This document shows, piece by piece, positions 8,322 to 13,586 of a DNA stretch of 15,366 bases. Position 1 is the first letter of the stretch, and the number at the start of each line of letters is the position of its first letter. This DNA comes from an uncultured Oscillospiraceae bacterium. GTDB lineage: Bacteria; Bacillota; Clostridia; Oscillospirales; Ruminococcaceae. The notes below the pieces were generated by a model. It was not told the DNA's origin, did no database searches, and saw only the letters and a list, made by a program, of their open reading frames with translations. The translations under genes were made by a program, and so were the position numbers. The DNA lies in the NCBI GenBank assembly GCA_902489475.1, contig CABUAH010000048.1, forward strand, positions 1 through 15,366, in the 5' to 3' direction.

Positions 8322-8983
8322 TCAGCGACCCAGTCACGAACCATTTCCTCTGAAGCACCGGAAGGAAAGCGATGACCTTCCTGCCAATCACCTGTACCCG
8401 CCATTTCTTCGAGAAGCGTACCGCTATCTCCCATATCGGAGGAGGAAGAGGTTGCAAACGGAATCACGATTTTACCGTTAAAATCGTTGTTCTTTACAAA
8501 ATTATCCACAGGCCAAGCGGCAATGCCCCACCAGATAGGATAGCCGATAAATACAGTATCATAGGAATCCCAATCAGAAACTTCTGCCGTTTTGAGAGGA
8601 ACATCACGAAGTGACTCATCATCATGCTCACGGCATACACGGCTGTCGCTGTCTGTCCAATTCAAATCATCATCAATATAAGGCTGCTCAGGCTCAATTT
8701 CAAACAGATCTGCACCTGCGGCTGCAGCAATATCCTCGGCAACACGCTCAGTGTTTCCCCAAGCAGAGTAATATACAACCAAAGTTTTTCCGCCGGTTGT
8801 GCCTGCCGGTTCAGAGGAATCTGATGGCTCGGATGACTCGGATGAATTGCTTACGGAAGTCTTGTCAACTTCTTGTGAAGAAGGGTTTGAAGTGGAATTT
8901 TCTTTGTCTGACGAAGCAGTGCCGCAAGAAGCAAAGCAAAATAAAAACAGTATGCTCATTAGAAATGCAGTTATTTTCTTCAT
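8303..8983 (-). CDS. Flavodoxin-like lipoprotein
   Basis: 226 aa, start ATG 8983 with AAGGAG upstream. The N-terminus is a lipoprotein signal: MKK, a hydrophobic run, then FCFASC with Cys20 as lipidation site. A Ser/Glu/Pro-rich linker (about 22-66) precedes a flavodoxin_4-type domain. Its phosphate loop YYSAWGNTERVAEDIA (71-86) corresponds to the S/T-x-T/S-G-N-T loop that binds FMN phosphate. Further on it has FIGYPIWWGIAAWPVDNF, the Trp-rich flavin-stacking region, and GKIVIPFATSSSSDMGDSG. The predicted location is the outer face of the cell membrane, held by lipid. It is the last intact gene of a minus-strand run after the alcohol dehydrogenase and a second flavodoxin-like gene. It probably binds FMN and carries electrons or reduces quinone-like substrates; the substrate is unknown. 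Confidence 0.85.
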   Translation of the reverse strand: MKKITAFLMSILFLFCFASCGTASSDKENSTSNPSSQEVDKTSVSNSSESSEPSDSSEPAGTTGGKTLVVYYSAWGNTERVAEDIAAAAGADLFEIEPEQPYIDDDLNWTDSDSRVCREHDDESLRDVPLKTAEVSDWDSYDTVFIGYPIWWGIAAWPVDNFVKNNDFNGKIVIPFATSSSSDMGDSGTLLEEMAGTGDWQEGHRFPSGASEEMVRDWVAESNLNQ

Positions 8984-9116
8984 GATAAAAATCTCCTTAT
9001 TTTATTAAATTCTTGTTTTAAGATGCAAGCTGATGGAGCTTGTATTAAAGTACCTTACAAATAGTCCGTCATATACAATTTCACCATCATCACATTCACG
9101 GACAGAATACATCCTT

Positions 9117-10274
9117 TCAAATGCATTCTTTTAAGATTTCATAAATCTCATCATGAGTCAGCTTTTTGCAGCAGCCTGCCGTGAGGTTTGTTGAATCGGC
9201 AATGGCACGGAAATCAGTATCCTCCGGAATACCCATTCGAGTGAAGTTGGTCGGCAGACCGATTTCTTCGATGAAATTTTTCAAAGCCTCCACACCTGCA
9301 AGAGCGTTTTTCTCGTCACAGCCTTTGTCCGTAATACCCCAAACATTTTTGGCAAAACGAGCGAAGCGTTCTGCGCCGTCCTTATAAATATGTAGGTACA
9401 ATACAGGGTGAATTACCGCAAGCCCCTGCCCGTGATTGCAGTCGGTGTATGCACCGAGTTGATGTTCAATTTGATGACACTGGAAGTCGGTAATTTTGCC
9501 GATTTTCAAAATACCGTTTTCTGCCATGGATGACGCCCACATCAGTTCGCTTCGTGCATCATAGTTTTCATGGTCGCTCAACAGGATGCGGATATTTCGG
9601 ATAATACTTCTCATAACCGCTTCGTTTATATCATCCGACAAATTGTTGTCATTCGGTTTACCGAAATAGGTTTCCATAGCGTGGCTGAGTGTATCGAACG
9701 CCCCTGAAATCACCTGTTTAAACGGAACTGACATCGTGTAGGTCGGATCAAGAAATACAAACTCTGCCTGTGCGCCCATAAGTCCGCACTTTATTTTCTT
9801 TTCTTCATTGGTGATTACTGCGCCTGCATTCATTTCTGCTCCTGTTCCCGAAGCGGTCACAATTGCTCCCATAGGAATGAAGCTTGACGGATATGTCTTT
9901 TTAACAGTTTCCATCTTCCAGATGTCCTCCGAAAGCTTTGCCTGCGCTGATACTATCTTGCAGCAGTCAATTACTGATCCGCCGCCCACAGCCAGAATTA
10001 AGTCCACATGGTTTTCACGGGCAAGCTCTGCTCCTTCCTGTACCTTAGCATAGGTTGGATTAGACATAATGCCGGAAAATTCGATAACCGTTTTTCCTGC
10101 TTTTTGCAAAATGTCAGTTACTTCATCATATATTCCGTTTTTCTTAACAGAACCGCCTCCATAGGCAAGCATAACGGTATCTCCGTAATTTTTAACAAGG
10201 CTCAAAAGATACTCCTTTACACCGTCCTTTCCAAAATAGACTTTTGTATGATTCTCATAAATAAAGTTATTCAT
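9117..10274 (-). CDS. YqhD-type iron/zinc-containing alcohol dehydrogenase (NAD(P)H-dependent aldehyde reductase)
   Basis: 385 aa, close to the usual 385-390 aa of the butanol dehydrogenase/YqhD branch of the iron-containing ADH family. The start ATG 10274 has a GGGAGG ribosome binding site. The nucleotide-binding motif AVGGGSVIDCCK lies at 95-106. The metal site is complete: Asp194 and His198 (GAFDTLSHAMETYFG), His267 and His281 (FQCHQIEHQLGAYTDCNHGQG). These positions coincide with the zinc ligands reported for E. coli YqhD. It should interconvert short-chain or toxic aldehydes and their alcohols with NAD(P)H in the cytosol. It lies 15 bases downstream of the membrane flavodoxin gene, clearly in one operon with it; the lipoprotein flavodoxin gene follows after about 130 bases with its own ribosome binding site. 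The context suggests stress, aldehyde or quinone detoxification, or fermentative redox balance. The exact substrate cannot be read from sequence. Confidence 0.92.
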   Translation of the reverse strand: MNNFIYENHTKVYFGKDGVKEYLLSLVKNYGDTVMLAYGGGSVKKNGIYDEVTDILQKAGKTVIEFSGIMSNPTYAKVQEGAELARENHVDLILAVGGGSVIDCCKIVSAQAKLSEDIWKMETVKKTYPSSFIPMGAIVTASGTGAEMNAGAVITNEEKKIKCGLMGAQAEFVFLDPTYTMSVPFKQVISGAFDTLSHAMETYFGKPNDNNLSDDINEAVMRSIIRNIRILLSDHENYDARSELMWASSMAENGILKIGKITDFQCHQIEHQLGAYTDCNHGQGLAVIHPVLYLHIYKDGAERFARFAKNVWGITDKGCDEKNALAGVEALKNFIEEIGLPTNFTRMGIPEDTDFRAIADSTNLTAGCCKKLTHDEIYEILKECI

Positions 10275-10289
10275 TACAATACCTCCCGA

Positions 10290-10916
10290 TTAATCATCTT
10301 TTAAAAATTCTGACGCCCAATCTTTTACTTCTTTTTCCGAGTCAGCAACTGAACTTCCACGCAATGACAGGGCATTATCCTTAAGTACAGCAGCTCCCTT
10401 GGCAAGCTCTGCGACTCTGTCTAAGCTGTTTGCACCGTTTGAACTGCCGTTGTGCGAGAAAAACGGAATAACAGTTTTCCCTGACAGATCATATTCTTCA
10501 AGGAAAGTCCAAACCGGCATAGGAAGGTCATACCACCATACAGGAAATCCGATATAGATCACATCGTACTGTTCCATTGTATTTGCATCAATATGCTCGG
10601 ACAAATCAGGGCGAATTTCGTTGTCAAGCTCGTTTTTAGCACGGTCAGCACAAGCATTATAATCCTCGCCGTAGGATTGAGTCGGAACAATGCGGAAGAG
10701 ATCTCCGCCGGTTTCCTCAGAAATCCACCTTGCCATTTGCTGTCCGTTGCCCGACCATGAGAAGTAAGCGACAAGAATATTGCTGTCCTCACTCACCTTA
10801 ACTTCAGGTTTATTGTCAATTCCTGTATGAGAGCCTCCAAACAGATTCATACAAACGACAACAGCGACTGCAATAACCGCAACGATGATAATAGCAATAA
10901 TAATTTTCTTCTTCAT
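10290..10916 (-). CDS. Membrane-anchored flavodoxin-like protein
   Basis: 208 aa. Start ATG 10916, with AAAGGAG about 8 bases upstream. Residues 4-25 form a single hydrophobic segment behind KKK, without a lipobox, so the protein is a signal-anchored or secreted form with its domain outside the cell. A short linker precedes a flavodoxin_4-type domain with phosphate loop YFSWSGNGQQMA (51-62), RIVPTQSYGEDYNACADRA, the Trp-rich block FPVWWYDLPMPVWTFLEEYD and GKTVIPFFSHNGSS. The loop has SWSGNGQQ in place of the usual S-x-T-G-N-T, so Gly-Gln replaces the last Thr; FMN binding is still likely. It is the first gene of the operon with the YqhD-type dehydrogenase. It is related in architecture to the lipoprotein at 8303-8983 but clearly diverged from it in sequence. 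Confidence 0.85.
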   Translation of the reverse strand: MKKKIIIAIIIVAVIAVAVVVCMNLFGGSHTGIDNKPEVKVSEDSNILVAYFSWSGNGQQMARWISEETGGDLFRIVPTQSYGEDYNACADRAKNELDNEIRPDLSEHIDANTMEQYDVIYIGFPVWWYDLPMPVWTFLEEYDLSGKTVIPFFSHNGSSNGANSLDRVAELAKGAAVLKDNALSLRGSSVADSEKEVKDWASEFLKDD

Positions 10917-10983
10917 AATCCGTACTCCTTTATTTGAATTTCATTTGTTTTCACAAAATGAGATTTTTGTCCTTCTATCTTAC

Positions 10984-11020
10984 ATTATAATATAAAACGA
11001 AGCTCCGTGAGAAGTCTCGT
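10984..11020 (-). promoter_or_regulatory. Probable promoter and imperfect operator dyad of the flavodoxin operon
   Basis: On the minus strand there is a perfect TATAAT (10984-10989), but no good -35 box at 16-18 bases (TCTCAC at 17). An imperfect dyad with ACGA and TCGT ends (10997-11020) lies just upstream of the -10 box. A weak -35 with a dyad in the spacer is typical of activator-dependent promoters such as those of MerR-family regulators. The regulator is not in the window, so this assignment is inference. Confidence 0.45.
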
Positions 11021-11321
11021 TTCGTTCAGTAGTTTATACCTAAAGGTTATAACATGAATTTATGATACTTTTACAAAATCACCAATAAAAGTAACATCGC
11101 ATCCAAGCCTAATATCCAACACGGTGAAGAGAGCTAAGGCACAGCCTGTCTTTATTCTGTAGCAAAGGCAAAGCCGACAATCGCAGTCTCTCTTGATATA
11201 TTTGTATGGACTGCGAAACCACCGCTGTTTTTCTCTACGATATAGTGCCGACTCTTTATGATCGCCTCTAAACTTTTAGAGTGAGAATATTAGTAAAGCA
11301 CATTTTGTCAGCTTATTTTGT
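11021..11321. other. Intergenic stretch without an intact gene
   Basis: About 300 bases with no start-bearing gene on either strand. Three things are visible. An inverted repeat pairs AAGAGAG (11127-11133) with CTCTCTT (11188-11194), extended by two base pairs around a bulge. A perfect palindrome, CTCTAAA-CT-TTTAGAG, lies at 11266-11281. A minus-strand frame with no start codon (11152-11289) reads protein-like, ending NSGGFAVHTNISRETAIVGF and a few more residues before TAA. It could be a gene remnant, a dispersed repeat or a structured RNA; none can be chosen from this sequence. Confidence 0.5.
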
Positions 11322-11356
11322 AAAAATAAAAAAGCCCCGATAAAATCGAAGCTTTT
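11322..11356 (-). terminator. Terminator downstream of the GNAT gene
   Basis: Read on the minus strand, AAAAGC-tt-CGAT-ttt-ATCG-gg-GCTTTT forms a stem with a 2x2 internal loop, followed by TTTATTTTTA. It lies about 100 bases after the acetyltransferase stop codon. Its CGATTTT arm is also the partner of a longer upstream inverted repeat. Confidence 0.7.
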
Positions 11357-11421
11357 GCAGAACGTATCTTTTTATGTTCTTATTATGTGAGAGGCACATG
11401 AAAAAGATACATTTTCGATTT
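11342..11421. repeat. Nested inverted repeat overlapping the terminator
   Basis: The outer arms AAAATCGAA (11342-11350) and TTCGATTTT (11413-11421) are perfect complements. The inner arms GTATCTTTTTATGT (11364-11377) and ACATGAAAAAGATAC (11396-11410) pair over 14 bp with one bulged base. The outer left arm overlaps one arm of the terminator at 11322-11356, so the two structures are mutually exclusive in a minus-strand transcript. Confidence 0.75.
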
Positions 11422-11452
11422 TAACAGAGAGAAACGAACTCATGCTCTTTGC

Positions 11453-11938
11453 TCAACTATATTTTTCTAATAATACAGCATAGTCACCTTTATAATAAAA
11501 GAAATTACAACTTTTTTCTCCCGTCTTTCTTAAACCTAAATGCTCTAATACACCTTGTGATTTGCAATTGTTCTTATTTGAGTAAGCTGCTACCTGTTTT
11601 AGGTTTTTTGGTAGTTTTTCAATTAACCAAGAATAGAAAAGATTAAATAATCCAGTTCCTTGATAGTCATTTCTGATTTGTATTTCCTCCATCATTAAAG
11701 AATCGGAAGAAATATAATATTGAAAATAACCTATCAATTCACTATCAGCAAACATCAAAACGATTTGCCGAGGTTCTTTCTGCATTGCAGGAATTATATT
11801 TGACAGCCACTCTTTTAAGTCATTTTTATAGGTGTTGCCTGTCGGAGTGATGATGCTCATATTTGAATGAAGAATATCGAATAAATACGGAAGTGTTTCT
11901 TCGATATTTTGTTTATCTGCATATTTAAATTGATACAT
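11453..11938 (-). CDS. GNAT family N-acetyltransferase
   Basis: 161 aa from ATG 11938, preferred because AAGGGTG lies 6-7 bases upstream; a GTG three codons earlier overlaps that ribosome binding site. The fold follows the GNAT pattern: beta-alpha N-terminus, a central strand (IVLMFADSELIGYFQYY) and the acetyl-CoA loop IRNDYQGTGLFNLF near 87-100, matching the R/Q-x-x-G-x-G/A motif. The C-terminal NNCKSQGVLEHLGLRKTG is typical of the GNAT helix that follows the Asn of motif B. The enzyme should transfer acetyl from acetyl-CoA to an amine in the cytosol; the substrate (small molecule, peptide or toxin) is unknown. It stands alone on the minus strand, between the tRNA cluster terminator and its own terminator. 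Confidence 0.85.
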   Translation of the reverse strand: MYQFKYADKQNIEETLPYLFDILHSNMSIITPTGNTYKNDLKEWLSNIIPAMQKEPRQIVLMFADSELIGYFQYYISSDSLMMEEIQIRNDYQGTGLFNLFYSWLIEKLPKNLKQVAAYSNKNNCKSQGVLEHLGLRKTGEKSCNFFYYKGDYAVLLEKYS

Positions 11939-11955
11939 CGTTATCACCCTTATTT

Positions 11956-11997
11956 ATTATACTGCATAAAAATATAAATAGCAAGGCTAAGCCTTGC
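11956..11997 (-). promoter_or_regulatory. Possible promoter and operator upstream of the GNAT gene
   Basis: On the minus strand TATAAT (11956-11961) lies 17 bases from TTGCTA (11979-11984), a partial -35 box. The perfect palindrome GCAAGGCTAAGCCTTGC (11981-11997) overlaps the -35 box and could be an operator. The -10 box is so close to the gene that the leader would be only about a dozen bases and would start within the ribosome binding site, which weakens the call. Confidence 0.35.
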
Positions 11998-12020
11998 GAC
12001 AAATTAAAAGTGAAAAGTAT

Positions 12021-12064
12021 AAAAAGAAACGACAATCTTCTTTTGAAAATTGTCGTCTCTTTTT
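12021..12064 (-). terminator. Terminator of the tRNA cluster
   Basis: AAAGA-a-ACGACAAT pairs with ATTGTCGT-c-TCTTT around a loop of about 12 bases, with A- and T-tracts on either side. It directly follows the CCA end of tRNA-Tyr on the minus strand and also shields the GNAT gene from read-through. Confidence 0.8.
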
Positions 12065-12148
12065 GGTGGGAGCGGATGGATTCGAACCATCGTAGCTGAA
12101 AGCAACAGATTTACAGTCTGCCCCCTTTGGCCGCTCGGGAACACTCCC
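12064..12148 (-). tRNA. tRNA-Tyr (anticodon GUA)
   Basis: 85 nt including an encoded CCA (12064-12066). The acceptor stem GGGAGTG pairs with CGCTCCC, the discriminator is A, the T-arm is GATGGTTCGAATCCATC and the anticodon loop reads CTGTAAA. The sequence between the anticodon and T stems forms a long variable arm, as in bacterial tRNA-Tyr. No good promoter lies directly upstream, so it is probably transcribed together with tRNA-Thr through the repeat array. Confidence 0.96.
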
Positions 12149-12167
12149 ATATAATTATTTATAATTT

Positions 12168-12626
12168 AACGCTTTTTGCCCTCTCAGGGTTCGAGTCCTC
12201 ACTGAAATAAATTACAAAAAGACACACCCTAAGAATTTAATTTATATAAAAATTGGAGCTGGTGGACGGACGCATCCGCTTTGCGTCTGCCGGCTTTGCA
12301 CCTAAAGGTGCTGCGCCCAAAAAGCTAAAAACTTGCCACAGGCAACTTTTCTTTACGCTTTTTGCCCTCTCAGGGTTCGAGTCCTTACTGAAATAAATTA
12401 TAACAAAGGCACACCCTAAGAATTTAATTTATATAAAAATTGGAGCTGGTGGACGGACGCATCCGCTTTGCGTCTGCCGGCTTTGCACCTAAAGGTGCTG
12501 CGCCCAAAAAGCTAAAAACTTGCCACAGGCAACTTTTCTTTACGCTTTTTGCCCTCTCAGGGTTCGAGTCCTTACTGAAATAAATTTAAAAAAAGACACA
12601 CCCTAAGAATTTAATTTATATAAAAT
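12168..12626. repeat. Tandem array of about 186-bp repeats carrying tRNA-Thr 3' ends
   Basis: Two full units and one partial unit. TGGAGCTGGTGGACGGA, the complement of the tRNA-Thr 3' end with CCA, recurs at 12254, 12441 and, as the real tRNA, at 12627; the periods are 187 and 186. Each unit then has a hairpin-rich core (GACGCA/TGCGTC, GCACCT/AGGTGC, and AAAAAGC with TTGCC/GGCAA and GCTTTTT). The core is followed by GGGTTCGAGTCC (12187-12198, 12373-12384, 12560-12571) and an AT-rich tail containing ACACCCTAAGAATTTAATTT. The GGGTTCGAGTCC is the same 12 bases as the tRNA-Thr T-arm but on the opposite strand. No protein-coding gene is seen. Confidence 0.9.
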
Positions 12627-12702
12627 TGGAGCTGGTGGACGGACTCGAACCCCCGACCTGCTGATTACAAATCAGCTGCTCTACCAACTGAGCTACACCA
12701 GC
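12627..12702 (-). tRNA. tRNA-Thr (anticodon UGU)
   Basis: 76 nt with encoded CCA. The acceptor stem GCTGGTG pairs with CACCAGC; the D-arm begins TAGCTCAGTTGGTAGAGC; the anticodon loop TTTGTAA carries TGT; the T-arm is GGGGGTTCGAGTCC. A strong promoter lies immediately upstream. Its trailer runs into the repeat array. Confidence 0.96.
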
Positions 12703-12719
12703 TTAAACAAGCAAGAATT

Positions 12720-12748
12720 ATTTTACCACAAGATATTTGACTTGTCAA
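12720..12748 (-). promoter_or_regulatory. Promoter of tRNA-Thr
   Basis: On the minus strand TTGACA (12743-12748) and TAAAAT (12720-12725) are spaced by 17 bases, ending about 18 bases before the tRNA-Thr 5' end. It would drive tRNA-Thr and, through the repeat array, tRNA-Tyr. Confidence 0.75.
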
Positions 12749-12785
12749 GTGTTTTTTTCTAATTCTTTGTATAAAAATATAATAT

Positions 12786-12915
12786 TGGTCGGGATGACAG
12801 GACTTGCCGTCTGCTTCGCATACTATCGGCTTGCACTAAAGTGCTGCGCCCAAAAAGCTAAAAACTTGCCACCGGCAACTTTTCTTTACGCTTTTTGCCT
12901 TCTCAGGTTCAAGTC
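12786..12915. repeat. Single copy of the tRNA-trailer repeat, with tRNA-Pro ends
   Basis: It begins with 21 bases identical to the 3' end of tRNA-Pro (12786-12806 equals 12971-12991, a 185-base offset). The core follows: 12841-12907 matches 12495-12561 of the tRNA-Thr array with two mismatches in 67 bases. It ends with CAGGTTCAAGTC (12904-12915), the tRNA-Pro T-arm on the opposite strand, exact over 12 bases. On the minus strand its AAAA..TTGCC/GGCAA..TTTTT hairpin could also end transcription from tRNA-Pro. Confidence 0.88.
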
Positions 12916-12970
12916 GTGCATAAAGCCCAACCGACACATAAACAAATTTATGCGTATTTTTGTAACATAA

Positions 12971-13047
12971 TGGTCGGGATGACAGGACTTGAACCTGCGG
13001 CATCTTGGTCCCAAACCAAGCACTCTACCAAACTGAGTTACATCCCG
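12971..13047 (-). tRNA. tRNA-Pro (anticodon UGG)
   Basis: 77 nt with encoded CCA. The acceptor stem CGGGATG pairs with CATCCCG; the anticodon loop TTTGGGA carries TGG; the T-arm is GCAGGTTCAAGTCCTGT. It is the promoter-proximal gene of the cluster. Confidence 0.96.
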
Positions 13048-13101
13048 ATCTATGTTAATGCCGAGCGTCGGAAGTTTGTCCGTCCGTTCGACAGCTTTAT
13101 A

Positions 13102-13130
13102 ATTATATAGTAATTCAATAACTTTGTCAA
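13102..13130 (-). promoter_or_regulatory. Promoter of tRNA-Pro
   Basis: A consensus promoter on the minus strand: TTGACA (13125-13130), 17 bases, TATAAT (13102-13107). It diverges from the leuA promoter, and the two -35 boxes are 46 bases apart. Confidence 0.85.
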
Positions 13131-13163
13131 GGGTTTTTTCAAAAATTTTATCTACAAAATTTT

Positions 13164-13176
13164 TAGGGTTACCCTA
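13164..13176. promoter_or_regulatory. Perfect palindrome abutting the leuA -35 box
   Basis: TAGGGT-T-ACCCTA is a perfect 6+1+6 palindrome that ends one base before the TTGACA of the leuA promoter. The position suits an activator or repressor site. No regulator gene is in the window. Confidence 0.4.
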
Positions 13177-13205
13177 TTGACAAAACTTAAAAACTAATGT
13201 ATACT
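13177..13205 (+). promoter_or_regulatory. Promoter of the leuA T-box transcript
   Basis: TTGACA (13177-13182), 17 bases, TATACT (13200-13205). Transcription would start near 13212, just before the T-box leader. Confidence 0.8.
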
Positions 13206-13218
13206 ATCTTGTAATAGT

Positions 13219-13480
13219 TAAAAGCTGTGAAGGGAATAAAAGACGTTCATTAAAGCAAAGAGAGCTGCCGGTTGGTGTGAGACAGCGTGAGGCGGACGTT
13301 TATAACTCATCCCGGAGCTGTCTGACCGAATTTTTTAAGTCAGGTCGGGTTCTCCCGTTATAGAGAAACGCATTGTCAGATGCGACTGAGGTGTAAGGTG
13401 CAAGCTTTGCATGAATTAGAGTGGTAACACGGGTAATTTCGCTCGTCTCTTGTGTTGGAGACGGGCTTTTATATTTTTTA
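13219..13480 (+). promoter_or_regulatory. T-box leader, probably leucine-specific
   Basis: A T-box leader senses uncharged tRNA and lets transcription pass into an amino-acid gene when the cognate amino acid is short. Seen here: the Stem I block AGAGAGCTGCCGGTTGGTG (13259-13277); ACTCATCCCGGAGCTG on the 3' side of the specifier loop, with CTC (13306-13308) as candidate specifier codon; the T-box AGAGTGGTAACACGGG (13418-13433); and a terminator. The TGGT in the T-box can pair with the ACCA end of tRNA-Leu. CTC is a leucine codon, which agrees with the leuA gene downstream. Other frames of the specifier loop (AAC, ACT) cannot be excluded by sequence alone, but the gene context favours leucine. 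Confidence 0.88.
13441..13480 (+). terminator. T-box terminator before leuA
   Basis: GCTCGTCTC pairs with GAGACGGGC around TTGTGTTG, followed by TTTTATATTTTTT. The 5' arm lies next to the T-box, so the antiterminator and terminator compete as expected. Confidence 0.85.
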
Positions 13481-13586
13481 GGGGGGGTGATTGCTGTGAA
13501 TGGCAGGATGCTTAATACTTTATTGCTTAATATTTTTTTATTGCCCGAATCGGCAACACACAAACATTTATAAGGAGGAATACATA

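Noticed and set aside
9005..9112. Minus-strand frame of 35 codons between the dehydrogenase and lipoprotein flavodoxin genes
   Set aside because: The only AGG-like sequence touches the ATG, leaving no spacer, and no family was recognised.
12168..12702. tRNA 3' end copies considered as att sites of an integrated phage or genomic island
   Set aside because: The distance between copies is under 190 bp, nothing is encoded between them, and no integrase is in the window; a small element is the better reading.
12168..12915. Repeat array considered as CRISPR
   Set aside because: The period is about 186 bp, the repeat is nearly the whole unit, and there are no variable spacers or cas genes.
12737..13110. 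Plus-strand open frames over the tRNA-Pro gene and its repeat
   Set aside because: They read through the antisense of tRNA-Pro (VGMTGLEPAASW is a well-known spurious tRNA translation) and the non-coding repeat; no ribosome binding sites.
13500..13586. Longer leuA start giving 586 aa
   Set aside because: The extra 29 residues show no similarity to LeuA, lie after the T-box terminator without a ribosome binding site, and an ideal AGGAGG precedes the ATG at 13587.
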